From Anaerolineae bacterium (GTDB lineage: Bacteria; Chloroflexota; Anaerolineae; Aggregatilineales; Phototrophicaceae): a stretch of DNA of 64,000 nucleotides. The notes beneath the pieces were generated by a model. The model was not told where the DNA came from. It made no database searches and saw nothing but the letters and a program-made list of their open reading frames with translations. Positions 43,827-53,458 of the stretch are shown piece after piece (position 1 is the first letter of the stretch; each line of letters begins with the position of its first letter). The position numbers and the translations under genes are program-made. Location: the NCBI GenBank assembly GCA_022842885.1, contig JALHOR010000006.1:39461-103460 (forward strand), read 5' to 3'.

Positions 43827-45885
43827 TCAACGTTCCCTCGTAAATCGGAATATTGCCAAACTGGATGCCATATTCAGGGATTTGTGCCAATCCACATTCA
43901 CCTTCAAACGGTTCAATTTGTCCGTTTTCGTTGGCATCAATGCCTCTTAAAATCATACCCCCTAAAGTCGTGGATTCCTCAGCTTGTGCAGCAACCTCAA
44001 CAATATCGCTTGCCGCCAAAATTTCGCGTTCTAATGCCTGCATCTGGTCTGCCCAATCGCGTACATTTTGGGTACAAGTACGAATCAGTTCGGCATTGTT
44101 TTGAACATCCAAACTGGCAGCGGCGTCCAGCGCGGCAGTCGTCAGCAGTGCTTCAATTTTGTCTAGGAAAAAATACACGCCAATTTTGCGCCCCGGATTT
44201 TCGCCACGCCCATTGCCATTTAAATCTTCTTCCAGCCCAGTCAGAATATTGACGGTGTGTTCAGCGTGCGTTTGCATCCCGCCGATGTTGGTGGCACGGG
44301 CAGCCAAGCCTGAATGCTGTTCGGCAGTGGCGGCTTCGGTTTGGGCGCCCTCCAGCAAACTACCGCCGTTAATGCCATCGGGTGAACTCAAGAAAATGTC
44401 GTGGAGTGCCTGCGAAACGGCAGTCGGAATTTTGCCGCTAAAAATGACTTCGCCCGTGCGCGTCGTGCTTTCTTGCGCTTCGGCAGTAATCCATACGGCA
44501 TTAAACTCGGCGGGCAGCATCAAGGGTTCGGGATGCGTATAACTAAGTGTGCCTTCGCCAAAGGCATCGCGCACAATGACGCCTAATGAGAGCGTTTCTT
44601 CGGTGTCAGTATTAGTCAACCAAACGACATACACCAAATTTTCCGGCGGCGGTGGCAAATCACGCACCCGCACTGTCAGTGAATCGCCCGGCACATTCAG
44701 CGTGCTAAACCGTACTTCGCCGTTATCGGGAGGACGAATAATAGTAGGCACAACTTCGGCAGTGGCAATGATGGGCGTAGCATCGGCAGGCAATGCCAGC
44801 GGCGGCGTATTGAGTTGATTCAGCAGCAGCAGCACCAACCCCACCAAAATCACGACCACTAACACGAAGCCGCCTAAAATCAGCGTGGGCGTAGATGATT
44901 TTGATTTTTCGATTAAGACGGTAGATTGTGGCGCAGCCGTTTGTAAAGCCGTTTTGTTATTATCGTTTGAGGGTAATTGCAAGGTGGGCGCAGTTCCCGG
45001 TTCTAGGATAGCGGTCTTATCGGCTAAGGGAAATGCTGCCCGCACATCTGCCAGCGATTCAGCGCGGGTGTGCAGCGCGGCGCTAAAGGCTTCGGCAAAT
45101 TCGGTAGCGGTTTGGTAGCGGTCTGCTGGATTTTTTGCCAGCACTTGGTCTAACACAGGCTGCATGGCGGCGGGCAAATCCGGGCGAATATCATGCAAGC
45201 GAGGCGCGGATTCGGTGATGTGCTGCAAAATAATCATCATAGGGGTTTCTGCTAAGAATGGCTGCCTACCCGTGAGCATCTCAAAGACCATGATACCCAG
45301 CGCATAAATATCAGCGCGTCCATCTACAGGTTTGCCTTGTCCCTGTTCGGGGGACATATACGCCGGCGTGCCGATAATCGAAGTGCCAGTCAGATTAGTT
45401 TCGTCGCTCATCATTTTGACGACGCCAAAATCTGCCAGCAGCACATTTTTTTCGGAGTCGAGTAAGATATTGCCCGGTTTAATATCGCGGTGGATGACGC
45501 CGCGCCGATGAGCAAAATCCAGCGCGGAGGCGATTTGGCGCAAAATGCGTTCTGTGGTTTCCAGCGGTACTCTGCCAGCATCCATCATATCGCCCAAGGT
45601 GCCGCCATCCGCATATGCCATCACCAAATATAAAATATCATCCTCAGCGCCATAATCATACAGCGATAAAATATGCGGGTGCTGCAAATTGCCAATTGTG
45701 TGGGCTTCTAGTTGGAAACGCTGGATATACTGTTCATCCAAGCCGGGGTGGGGTGGCAGCACTTTAATCGCCACCGTGCGTCCGACGGATGGTTGATAGC
45801 CTTTATAGACCGTTCCCATGCCCCCTTTGCCTAGGATGTCGAGAACGTTATAAGCACCCAATTTGCGCCCGATAAGATTAGACAC
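43816..45885 (-). CDS. PknB-like Ser/Thr protein kinase with extracytoplasmic domain
   Basis: A 689-residue transmembrane kinase. Canonical motifs: GKGGMGTVYKG (P-loop), VAIKV (K41), HRDIKPGNILLD, DFGVVKMM, GTPAYMSPEQ. A Pro/Thr-rich juxtamembrane part leads to one TM helix (LILGGFVLVVVILVGLVLLL). Outside, residues ~385-480 resemble the C-terminal domain of anti-sigma factor RskA (SLTVRVRDLPPPPENLVYVV, WITAEAQESTTRTGEV). The end has a helical domain and two EF-hand-like loops (DLNGNGRGENPGR and DANENGQIEPFEG), suggesting calcium binding. Its product overlaps the WD40 lipoprotein gene. Substrate unknown; the PP2C at 10129 is a candidate opponent. Confidence 0.9.
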   Translation of the reverse strand: MSNLIGRKLGAYNVLDILGKGGMGTVYKGYQPSVGRTVAIKVLPPHPGLDEQYIQRFQLEAHTIGNLQHPHILSLYDYGAEDDILYLVMAYADGGTLGDMMDAGRVPLETTERILRQIASALDFAHRRGVIHRDIKPGNILLDSEKNVLLADFGVVKMMSDETNLTGTSIIGTPAYMSPEQGQGKPVDGRADIYALGIMVFEMLTGRQPFLAETPMMIILQHITESAPRLHDIRPDLPAAMQPVLDQVLAKNPADRYQTATEFAEAFSAALHTRAESLADVRAAFPLADKTAILEPGTAPTLQLPSNDNNKTALQTAAPQSTVLIEKSKSSTPTLILGGFVLVVVILVGLVLLLLNQLNTPPLALPADATPIIATAEVVPTIIRPPDNGEVRFSTLNVPGDSLTVRVRDLPPPPENLVYVVWLTNTDTEETLSLGVIVRDAFGEGTLSYTHPEPLMLPAEFNAVWITAEAQESTTRTGEVIFSGKIPTAVSQALHDIFLSSPDGINGGSLLEGAQTEAATAEQHSGLAARATNIGGMQTHAEHTVNILTGLEEDLNGNGRGENPGRKIGVYFFLDKIEALLTTAALDAAASLDVQNNAELIRTCTQNVRDWADQMQALEREILAASDIVEVAAQAEESTTLGGMILRGIDANENGQIEPFEGECGLAQIPEYGIQFGNIPIYEGTLNGE

Positions 45886-46015
45886 GGCGCCTATCCTCTC
45901 GTTAAGTCATCGTTGAAAATTTGTGTTTATTATAACCCGTTCACTGTCTATCTTAGAATCGAAAACGGAATGCTCATAGATGCATTCCGTCTATTAGAAA
46001 ATCCGAATCATTTAC

Positions 46016-46987
46016 TTAACGATAGATGATATAAGTATCCCGCAGTTCTTCGCGCAATTGCAAAAAATTGTCGTGGCGCGTTTTGCTGATTTGCCCCGTT
46101 TGGACGGCGGCTATCACCGCGCAGCCGGGTTCGTTGGTGTGCGTGCAATTATGAAACCGACACTGCCCAATGCAAGCCGCAATATCCCGGAAATAACCAT
46201 CCAATTCGTCGGGTTCAACATCCCATAGCTGCATCTGCCGGATGCCGGGCGTATCTGCCAGATAACCGCCGCTTTCCAGCTTGATGAGAACGCTGTCGCG
46301 GGTGGTATGCACGCCTTCGCTGGTGGAACCGACCGATTTTACAGCGCGTCCTAAACCCGGCTGAATCTGATTGAGCAGGCTGGTTTTGCCCACGCCGGAA
46401 GCGCCCGTCAATATCGAGATACGGTCACGCAGGCGTTCACGCAATTCCGCGATGCCATCTCCCCGCGCCGCACTGGTGAACAGCATATCATAATTCATAC
46501 GCCGATAGGGGGCGGTCATGGCTTCGATGAGCGATGGGTCTTCTAAATCAATTTTGTTGATGATGATAAGAATATGCTCAAGATGGGCTTTTTCGGCAGT
46601 GATGAGCAGCCGATCCAGCATTTTTAGATTGGGGGTGGGGTGTGCTGCTGCCACCACAAATAACGCTTGGTCGGCATTGGCAATCAGAACATGCTCGCGT
46701 TCAGCTTGCCCTGCGCCGCGTTTGCCTGTGGTGCGGACAGCCCGTGATAAGATGGTGCGGCGGTCTGCCACACTTTCGATAACGCCGTGTTTGTCGCTGA
46801 TGCCCGCGCCTTCGGCTGGCACTGGACTAATGGTAACTTTATCGCCAATCGTCACAATATCGGATGATTGCGCCTCTTCTTTTAAACGTCCGCGCAGTCT
46901 GCATACATAATGACTACCATCTACTGCCTCCACGCGATAAAAACCGCTTTGTTCACTGATAACCAGACCTTCAATTGGGAAAACCAA
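46016..46987 (-). CDS. rsgA: Ribosome small-subunit-dependent GTPase A
   Basis: A 323-residue circularly permuted GTPase acting in late 30S assembly. Order seen: OB-fold N-terminus, NKIDL (G4), ILTGASGVGKTSLLNQI (G1), DTPGIRQMQLW (G3), and a C-terminal zinc motif GQCRFHNCTHTNEPGCAV (Cys, His, Cys). TTG start at 46987 with GAGG 7 bases upstream; no ATG fits the N-terminus. Next upstream is a repeat-flanked AT-rich gene. Confidence 0.95.
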   Translation of the reverse strand: MVFPIEGLVISEQSGFYRVEAVDGSHYVCRLRGRLKEEAQSSDIVTIGDKVTISPVPAEGAGISDKHGVIESVADRRTILSRAVRTTGKRGAGQAEREHVLIANADQALFVVAAAHPTPNLKMLDRLLITAEKAHLEHILIIINKIDLEDPSLIEAMTAPYRRMNYDMLFTSAARGDGIAELRERLRDRISILTGASGVGKTSLLNQIQPGLGRAVKSVGSTSEGVHTTRDSVLIKLESGGYLADTPGIRQMQLWDVEPDELDGYFRDIAACIGQCRFHNCTHTNEPGCAVIAAVQTGQISKTRHDNFLQLREELRDTYIIYR

Positions 46988-47096
46988 ACAAGTGCCTCGT
47001 GGGCTAAACCTTTCTGCTCGTTGAAAAACTCAAACCGGACGACATGGGCAGTGTTGCCCACCTTCATTATATGCGGAAATTGCAAAATGCCGAAAG

Positions 47097-47172
47097 TGCA
47101 TTATCATCAGGACTCAAAACAGGCGACAACCTACACAGGTTGCCGCACGTTTTTGGCATTTACCGCACTCTG
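47097..47172. repeat. 76-bp direct repeat, left copy
   Basis: Starts TGCATTATCATCAGGACTCA and ends TTTACCGCACTCTG. The copy at 47972-48047 is the same length and nearly identical; the differences lie mainly in the small CAACC...GGTTG hairpin. The copies bracket the gene at 47229-47960. Confidence 0.9.
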
Positions 47173-47228
47173 TTTAGATTATGCAAGCGATATTCAGGGC
47201 ATTTTGCGACTGCTGTCAATTTGCATAT

Positions 47229-47960
47229 TTATGTTGATAGTTGTTGTTTATCTTCATTTTTTGATGTTTCTGTTAGTAGCATCGTGAATGTTGCTCTATC
47301 TTTCATACATTGTCGCTGCCAGAAAGAACACCAATAAATAAATATCAGAAGCAAAAAAGTTGTTATTATTACAAATCCAACCAAAGCAAACAGAACTAGG
47401 TCAGCCAACTCCGTCGGAGGAGTTATCTCCATCTGAATTACTCCCGTCTGAACTACTTGAATCAAGCCACCAATATACGTAAATAAACCAAAAAAAAGAA
47501 GCATTAGTAAACCTCCAATCAAATACCCAACCTTCAAGAAACCTTCTAGACCAAGGCGGACATAACCTTGCAGCATTATCTCCCCGCTACTTTGTCTTGT
47601 AATCCGACCTTTGGATAATAAGCTCGTCTCCTTGCCCCGAGAAAACAGAATCGTAAATTCGGCAAACTCATCTTTATAATATGGGGTTTGGGATATATAA
47701 ACATGCCGCGAGTTTAGTATGAAGAATCCACTATGGTCTATTTTTTTTACCTTATCAATCACATCGTTCAATGATGAATTGACATACACTTTCTCAAATT
47801 CTTCATAGACTGTAAGAGTACGCCATATTTTTAACAAATTTAGGTATATCGTTTTTAAATTTAGGGACATTGTTTTTAGATCCGTCTCTAGCTTATATCG
47901 TCTACTATAGATTGTAGCCTGTTCGTAGAAACTGGCAATAAACGTTATTAACGTCCACAA
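47229..47960 (-). CDS. AT-rich uncharacterised membrane protein between direct repeats
   Basis: A 243-residue protein with a helical cytoplasmic N-terminal half (RRYKLETDLKTMSLNLKTIY), a beta-rich part (HSGFFILNSRHVYISQTPYY) and two long hydrophobic segments (VGYLIGGLLMLLFFGLFTYI and ADLVLFALVGFVIITTFLLL). No family recognised. Base composition is clearly lower in G+C than the neighbours, which suggests later acquisition. The TTG start at 47960 is weakly supported; ATG 47870 is the first alternative. It lies between the two 76-bp repeats. Confidence 0.65.
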   Translation of the reverse strand: MWTLITFIASFYEQATIYSRRYKLETDLKTMSLNLKTIYLNLLKIWRTLTVYEEFEKVYVNSSLNDVIDKVKKIDHSGFFILNSRHVYISQTPYYKDEFAEFTILFSRGKETSLLSKGRITRQSSGEIMLQGYVRLGLEGFLKVGYLIGGLLMLLFFGLFTYIGGLIQVVQTGVIQMEITPPTELADLVLFALVGFVIITTFLLLIFIYWCSFWQRQCMKDRATFTMLLTETSKNEDKQQLST

Positions 47961-47971
47961 ATTGCCTAAAA

Positions 47972-48047
47972 TGCATTATCATCAGGAATCAAAACAGGCG
48001 ACAACCCAACACGGTTGCCGCACGTTTTTGGCATTTACCGCACTCTG
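47972..48047. repeat. 76-bp direct repeat, right copy
   Basis: Partner of 47097-47172. Its end ACCGCACTCTG (48037-48047) also pairs with CAGAGTGCGGT at 48068-48078, an exact 11-bp stem with a 20-base loop. That extra hairpin is absent from the left copy. Confidence 0.9.
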
Positions 48048-48097
48048 CCATGTCCTAGAAAGCGTAACAGAGTGCGGTGAAACCACACAGTTAGAAA

Positions 48098-48484
48098 CTA
48101 CGCATTGTTTTCAGAAGATGCGCCCGATGGTGACTCTTTATCTGGCGTATCGTCTGCCGATTTTTCTTCGCACTGCTCGTCGTCGGCTTTTTTGGCAGTC
48201 GGCGTTTCATCTGATTTTTTAGCCGATGGGTCGTCTGGTGCTTCGTAAGGCTCATTTTCGTCCCACCAGCCAATCAAATCGCCTTCAAATGCCGGATTGC
48301 GAACTCCAATATTTTTCGCCCGCGTGAGTTCTTCTTCGGTGATTTCTTTACCATCTTGGGCGGTGTGCAGCAATTTTCCTAAGAAGGCGCGGTCAATCGG
48401 ACGGAGCGACTTATCTCTTAACTTCCAGTCGAGCAGTTCAATGATGCGCTGCCAATATTCGCTTGATGCACTGCTGTATAACAT
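48098..48484 (-). CDS. Uncharacterised acidic protein
   Basis: A 128-residue protein. The first ~80 residues look folded and helical (EYWQRIIELLDWKLRDKSLR, AFLGKLLHTAQDGKEITEEE). The last ~45 are low-complexity and acidic (DETPTAKKADDEQCEEKSAD). No family recognised. The next upstream gene ends 3 bases before its start, so the two form an operon. Confidence 0.65.
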   Translation of the reverse strand: MLYSSASSEYWQRIIELLDWKLRDKSLRPIDRAFLGKLLHTAQDGKEITEEELTRAKNIGVRNPAFEGDLIGWWDENEPYEAPDDPSAKKSDETPTAKKADDEQCEEKSADDTPDKESPSGASSENNA

Positions 48485-48487
48485 GAT

Positions 48488-48775
48488 TTACTCCTCCTCA
48501 TCATCTTGATAATCAATAATGTTGCCTTGCTCATCCAGCACGAAACCTTCCATTTCCAGCAAATAGCGTTCACCTGCGCCCGTAATCTGCTGTCCCGGAT
48601 AACGCCGATTGAACTTATCCAGCACTTTTTGGGTATGGGCATCTTGTTTTTGCTGCCGGTCTAGTTCTTGCTGGCGTTGGTCGTTTTCGCTGCGCCATTT
48701 GGAGCGAAACACGATTGCTACCGTCAAGCCAATGGCGAGTCCAGCGGCGAAGCCATTGAGATATTTGAAGCGCAC
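48488..48775 (-). CDS. Small single-pass membrane protein
   Basis: A 95-residue protein: a TM helix at residues ~5-25 (YLNGFAAGLAIGLTVAIVFR), a charged coiled-coil stretch (RSENDQRQQELDRQQKQDAH), then VLDKFNRRYPGQQITGAGER and an acidic end. GTG at 48775 is chosen because AGGAGG lies 7 bases upstream; the longer frame from 48844 lacks a site. Unknown function; pairs with the downstream acidic protein. Confidence 0.65.
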   Translation of the reverse strand: MRFKYLNGFAAGLAIGLTVAIVFRSKWRSENDQRQQELDRQQKQDAHTQKVLDKFNRRYPGQQITGAGERYLLEMEGFVLDEQGNIIDYQDDEEE

Positions 48776-49143
48776 TGCACCACCTCCTGAAAAATATGGA
48801 TACATCGCTGCCAAAATACAGGCAATCGCCGCCCAATACGGCAAATACCATACACAGCACGGTATCCATGCTCTATACTGTGATTAGGTGATTTACCGTT
48901 TTACAACGGTTTTCTCTGGGGTGCGTTCAACACCCCTTCTGTACTTTTACAGACGAGAACGACTATAACGCCCTCACAAAAAAATTGCAACTTTTTTGAT
49001 GCACCAATTTTGCAACTTGTAAACCTCTAGCACAGCAATTACTGCTTGGGCGAACACGCAGATTCGCCCCTACGAATGATGATTTTCGGCAAAAACTTTT
49101 CTTTGTGGTTAAATTTTGGGCGGATTGGCATCCACCCTATAAT
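48776..49143. other. Gap of about 370 bases with one hairpin repeat
   Basis: No gene seen. GGGCGAACACGCAGATTCGCCC with CTACGAATGATGATTTTCGG behind it (49048-49090) belongs to the GGGCGA/TCGCCC hairpin class. The rest has no clear signal. Confidence 0.5.
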
Positions 49144-49545
49144 TTATTCCTCCGGCGTTTTGAACGCCGCCTCAAGCACGGTATCCGCAAATGGTAAGGC
49201 ATCAATTTCCGCTGAAAAATCGGTTTTGGTGCGATTGCGCCGCTTATGCAGATAGCTGAGGCGAAACAAGGCTATAGCGTGTGGCACATCCTCATCCTGA
49301 CGAATGTAAAAACTAATCCAGCCCGAATCGGCTAAGAGATGATGTTCTTCTGCCGCGCCACTGGCGACCAATGCTTCGCGGATTTTGCGCGTGAAGGGAA
49401 TATCCACCATGCCATTACGATGAATATGCCCAATTTCAACCTTGCCCACTTTAAATTCCACACCGCCAAAGCGATGTGCCTCAGTTGTAATGCCTTCCCA
49501 AGCAGTGATAGCTGTTTGAAGCATAGGATGAATGCTGGTATTCAT
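49144..49545 (-). CDS. DUF5519 (luciferase-domain) family protein
   Basis: A 133-residue protein with the pattern of the DUF5519 family: RFGGVEFKVGKVEIGHIHRN, GMVDIPFTRKIREALVASG and HHLLADSGWISFYIRQDEDV, ending with FRLSYLHKRRNRT. Despite the family nickname no light production is implied; function is unknown. No partner gene is adjacent. Confidence 0.8.
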   Translation of the reverse strand: MNTSIHPMLQTAITAWEGITTEAHRFGGVEFKVGKVEIGHIHRNGMVDIPFTRKIREALVASGAAEEHHLLADSGWISFYIRQDEDVPHAIALFRLSYLHKRRNRTKTDFSAEIDALPFADTVLEAAFKTPEE

Positions 49546-49702
49546 GTTAAAACTCGTTTTCTATGGGTGTTTTCTCGTTCCATTTTTTAGATGCTATCGG
49601 ATAGGAGATTCGTACTTTGTGAAGAAAATTTATTCTTTTTTTGATTTTGGAGCGTGCTGACCTGCTAAAATGAGTGGCAAATAAACTCATGGGGGACATA
49701 TC

Positions 49703-50083
49703 ATGCCAATTACAGCCCACTGGGCTATTGAAGACACACTGATTCAGGTTAAATCATCCGGCAATTTGGGAACTACCGAAGTCCTGCAAGTGGGCAGAGA
49801 GATTACGAAATTGTTGGATGCCAGCACGAGTGGGAAAGTGCATCTGCTGATTGATGAGAGCGAAGTCGAGAATCTGAATATCAAAATTACCGAATTGAGC
49901 GAACTGACGATGCTGCGTCATCCGCGCGTGGGGTGGATTGTGACGTGGGGTAGCCAGCAAAATCGCCTGTTCGCTTTCTTGCAAACGATGGTGGCACAGC
50001 TTGCCGGTCTCAATTGGCGCAAATTCCAGACAGAAGCCGAAGCACGCACGTTTGTAGAGGCGCTGATAGCAGCACCGGAATAA
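49703..50083 (+). CDS. STAS-like small protein, paralogue 2 of 3
   Basis: A 126-residue protein with the same layout as those at 40727 and 63263: MPITAHWAIEDTLIQVKSSG, a helix, KVHLLIDESEVENLNIKITE, then HPRVGWIVTWGSQQNRLFAF and AEARTFVEALI. The strand ending in an acidic patch (LLIDE here, VALDF and IIVDD in the others) is the most constant point. Role unknown. Confidence 0.55.
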   Translation: MPITAHWAIEDTLIQVKSSGNLGTTEVLQVGREITKLLDASTSGKVHLLIDESEVENLNIKITELSELTMLRHPRVGWIVTWGSQQNRLFAFLQTMVAQLAGLNWRKFQTEAEARTFVEALIAAPE

Positions 50084-50122
50084 TAATGAGTTATCGCGCT
50101 TATGCATCTGGTTATTTTAGAT

Positions 50123-50148
50123 GGGCGACCACATCGAGTCGCCCCTAC
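50123..50148. repeat. Hairpin repeat GGGCGACC...TCGCCCCTAC
   Basis: GGGCGACCACATCGAGTCGCC between convergent genes; same hairpin class as 49048 and 63726. It is followed by a short TTTTAACTTTTAACTTTTAA tandem. Confidence 0.55.
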
Positions 50149-50174
50149 TTTTAACTTTTAACTTTTAACTCCCC

Positions 50175-52463
50175 TCACTCACACTTCTGCCAATTGAAGC
50201 GATGCAGCCCGTCTAGCGTTTGTGACCAAATAGGCTTGCTGGTGCGGTCTATGAGGTGAACGGATAAAATCCGGTCTTGCGTCCACTGCGTATACATCAC
50301 CAGATGATTATCTGGCGACCACATGGGGTCGCCTAGTCCTTTTAAATCACGGGTAACGGTCTGTGTGCTGTTGGTGGCTAAATCCAGCACATGCAATGCT
50401 TGGTTGTCAAATCCCTTGCCCATTGTTTTGGCGATGATAATGCTGCCATCAGACGAGGGGAACAAGCGACTCCACTCCGGTTTAACATTGGGCAGCAGCA
50501 CGCCAAACAATTTTTCACCGTCAAAAGTATAGCCTTCGTACCACCAATCCTCAGTAGAGATAGGGGCTGGCGTTACACTAATTGGACGATGTTGCTGGTC
50601 GAATTGCACGGTGGGTAAGCTGCTTGGGGCTTTGCGCCATAAGGTAATGCGCTGCTGGGCAGCATCGGCTTGGATATACGCAGCATTTTCGCCATCCACA
50701 ATCGGTTGGGCTATCCCGGTTGGCAAAGAGAGACGCTCAATGCTGGTGCCGCTGTCACGCCAAACGGTATAAATTAAATGTTGTTCATCGCTTGACCATA
50801 CGAGGTCATACACGCTGTAAAAATCATCGTCTAGCGTGGTGATGTCGCCTGTATCGGTATTCATCAACGTCAGATAGACGCGCCGATTGGGATTAAATTG
50901 CCCCGGCACATCCAACACATCTGACCAAGTGACCGCGACAAATTTGCCCGATGGCGACCAAAAGGGGTAGCCCATATCGGCAACATCATCCGGCAGCAGC
51001 GGCTTTGCCCATAAGTCCTGCATATTGATAATATGCAGATTCCGCCCGGCGGCATCCATAAATGGAATCACAACGCGATTGCTGGCAGTGAGCCAATCAT
51101 ACGGCATCAAATCATCAAAATTGGCGCTAGGCAGGTCAAAATATGCCAGCGTCTCGCCCGAAAGACTCACAATTTCGACCAAGGTTGTCGCGGTTTGCTG
51201 TGTATACACCAGCAAGCGATTGGCAACCGGCACATAAAATAAGGTTTGGAAACCACCCATATTCTCCGTTGGCGAATACAACAATTGAATCGTCTGCGTT
51301 TGTGTATCGAACTTAAAAAACTGATTATTTGACCAATAGCGAAACTGCGTATCATCTTGTGACCAATGCAGCGCGGTCATATCCGGTTCTTGCGACGATT
51401 TATATCTTAACTGTACCAATTCATCTTGATGAATCGTGGCAACAGGCATCACTGTTCCATCCAACCCAATGAGCGTTATGGTTTGGGGCGTGTTGTCGCT
51501 TAGTGGGCGTAAATATAAGGCGATGGTGCGCCTATCGGTTGACCATACTACGGGGGTAGGGGCAGTGGTCATGCCCGCCGGCATCGCATAATCCTGAACT
51601 GCCGACCCATCCAACGCCACAAAACGGATAAAAGGCTGCTTTTCATCCGATTGGGCAAAAATGACGGCATTTTTCCCATCTGGCGACCACTCCACATATT
51701 GATTAAATACGCTCACATCTTGAATCATGATTGGGCGGGCAGCATCCGTTGGTAAAATGGTCATGCGTTTCGTGTCATAATCGGTGGGGTCATTGCCAAT
51801 CATGACAATATATTCGCCATTGGGCGACCAATTTTGAATATAATATGCCAGCGGGTCAAATTTTGTCAGTTGGCGGGCTTCGCCTTCTATCGGCAGCAGC
51901 CAAATATACGTGCCATCATTCACCAAAAAGTAGCGGCTGTCCGGCGACCAACCCAGCATATCGCGTCCGTTTTCCAGTAATTGGCGTTGTGTGCCATCCG
52001 ATGCCACCAGCATCACCTGTTGCGCCGCATTCACGAAAATGAAAAAACGGCTGTCCGGCGACCAAAAGACCATTTGATTATAAAAATTAAAACCATCGGC
52101 TGTGATCAGCAATGGTTCCGCGTTGACTTCGTTTTTGAATAAATAAACGCCTGTTTCCTGATATTCCACATAATAGCGATTATCAGGCGAATACAGCACC
52201 AGCGGGTTTGACCCTCCAATAACAACTTGATAAGCATTGCCGTTGACATTGCAATGATAATCCAACATAAAAACGGATGTGGGCGTCGGTATGGGATAAA
52301 ACGGTGTGGGGGTTGGCTCTGGTTGCACGCTGACATAGACGAATAAACTGGCAGGCAGCACCACCAACAATAACAGTGCCATTATGACTAAGAACCAACG
52401 GGCGCGGGGGTCATCATTTTTGCGTTTGCGTTTTTTGGGCTTGTCGGGTTCGATTATGGACAT
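50175..52463 (-). CDS. Membrane-anchored TolB-like beta-propeller protein
   Basis: A 762-residue protein: basic start (KKRKRKNDDPRARW), one TM helix (FLVIMALLLLVVLPASLFVY), then an extracytoplasmic region of TolB/DPP-like propeller repeats with SPDSRYF / WSPDGKNAVIFAQSD / WSPSGKFVAVTWSD type units spread over the whole length. This could be two propellers. No catalytic triad seen, so a binding or scaffold role is likely. ATG 52463 has GGAG upstream; the longer frame to 52598 would add an unlikely 45 residues. Confidence 0.82.
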   Translation of the reverse strand: MSIIEPDKPKKRKRKNDDPRARWFLVIMALLLLVVLPASLFVYVSVQPEPTPTPFYPIPTPTSVFMLDYHCNVNGNAYQVVIGGSNPLVLYSPDNRYYVEYQETGVYLFKNEVNAEPLLITADGFNFYNQMVFWSPDSRFFIFVNAAQQVMLVASDGTQRQLLENGRDMLGWSPDSRYFLVNDGTYIWLLPIEGEARQLTKFDPLAYYIQNWSPNGEYIVMIGNDPTDYDTKRMTILPTDAARPIMIQDVSVFNQYVEWSPDGKNAVIFAQSDEKQPFIRFVALDGSAVQDYAMPAGMTTAPTPVVWSTDRRTIALYLRPLSDNTPQTITLIGLDGTVMPVATIHQDELVQLRYKSSQEPDMTALHWSQDDTQFRYWSNNQFFKFDTQTQTIQLLYSPTENMGGFQTLFYVPVANRLLVYTQQTATTLVEIVSLSGETLAYFDLPSANFDDLMPYDWLTASNRVVIPFMDAAGRNLHIINMQDLWAKPLLPDDVADMGYPFWSPSGKFVAVTWSDVLDVPGQFNPNRRVYLTLMNTDTGDITTLDDDFYSVYDLVWSSDEQHLIYTVWRDSGTSIERLSLPTGIAQPIVDGENAAYIQADAAQQRITLWRKAPSSLPTVQFDQQHRPISVTPAPISTEDWWYEGYTFDGEKLFGVLLPNVKPEWSRLFPSSDGSIIIAKTMGKGFDNQALHVLDLATNSTQTVTRDLKGLGDPMWSPDNHLVMYTQWTQDRILSVHLIDRTSKPIWSQTLDGLHRFNWQKCE

Positions 52464-52603
52464 GGGGTTTCTCCTGTTTGCGTGTGAACACACCCATCGA
52501 AAAAGATGTAGTGATAAAGACACGGAAAAGAGCAACGAAGTTCCCGCATCACCAACGCCGACTGAAATTGTGGATTGATGACTAACTTGATTCCGCAATA
52601 CTT

Positions 52604-53458
52604 CTATCGCAACAGCTTGCGAATAAAATAGGATTCGTGACCGGGCGGACGGTTGACCAACGTAAACATGATGTCAAAGCCGTGCTTCTGGTAAAACGGC
52701 AATGCTTGGAAACTCGCGGTATCCGCAAAGATGCCATAGAGTCCACGCCGCTGACATTCGGCTTCTGCCAATGCCAATAGCTGTGTGCCATACCCTTTGC
52801 CGCGCAGCACATCCGCCAACCAGACCCACCGCAAATCCAGCCAATCCCAAAAAACACCCGCCACCAATCCGCCGACAATCTGCGAATCAGCATCACGCAC
52901 AAACACGGCAAGACGCTCATTGATAATTGGCACTGCACTCGATTGGCGTAATGCTGTATCCAGCGTCCATAAAGCATTTGCATCCGGTGGCACTTGTAAA
53001 TGCAGCCGAAAATCCACCGGAGCAGGTAACAGCGGCTGTTTGACCAAATAATACGTGGTATGCCCGGCAGGGCGATTGGGGCATTGACCAACAATCTGAT
53101 AGCCTAATTTTTGGTAAAATCCGAGCGCCTGAAAATCCGCCGTCATCAGATACACGCCGATAAAACCATTCACCCGCGCTGTTTGTTCGATAGCGGTCAT
53201 CAAACGTGTGCCGTAATCTTGCCCGCGCTGCGCCGCATCTACCCACAGCGTATCCACATATAGCCAACCCCAATCATCATTGCCCGTTGCCCCGCCGATA
53301 ATGCTGCCATCATCAGCATATGCCACCACCGCGCCTTCCATCTTGACTTGACTCAGCAGTTCCGGTACTTGTGCCCGATTATATGCCCGCAGCCCGGCAC
53401 GCAGTGTCGCAACATCCACCGGATTGGGGGATAATTCCAGCGAAATGGTATAGGACAT
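52604..53458 (-). CDS. Tandem GNAT acetyltransferase
   Basis: A 284-residue protein with two GNAT domains. Unit 1 has LWVDAAQRGQDYGTRLMTAI (acetyl-CoA pyrophosphate loop) and DFQALGFYQKLGYQIVGQ; unit 2 has VWLADVLRGKGYGTQLLALA and ASFQALPFYQKHGFDIMF. The internal similarity shows a gene-level duplication. Substrates unknown. Its ATG overlaps the stop of the upstream histidine phosphatase by one base (TAATG). Confidence 0.9.
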   Translation of the reverse strand: MSYTISLELSPNPVDVATLRAGLRAYNRAQVPELLSQVKMEGAVVAYADDGSIIGGATGNDDWGWLYVDTLWVDAAQRGQDYGTRLMTAIEQTARVNGFIGVYLMTADFQALGFYQKLGYQIVGQCPNRPAGHTTYYLVKQPLLPAPVDFRLHLQVPPDANALWTLDTALRQSSAVPIINERLAVFVRDADSQIVGGLVAGVFWDWLDLRWVWLADVLRGKGYGTQLLALAEAECQRRGLYGIFADTASFQALPFYQKHGFDIMFTLVNRPPGHESYFIRKLLR

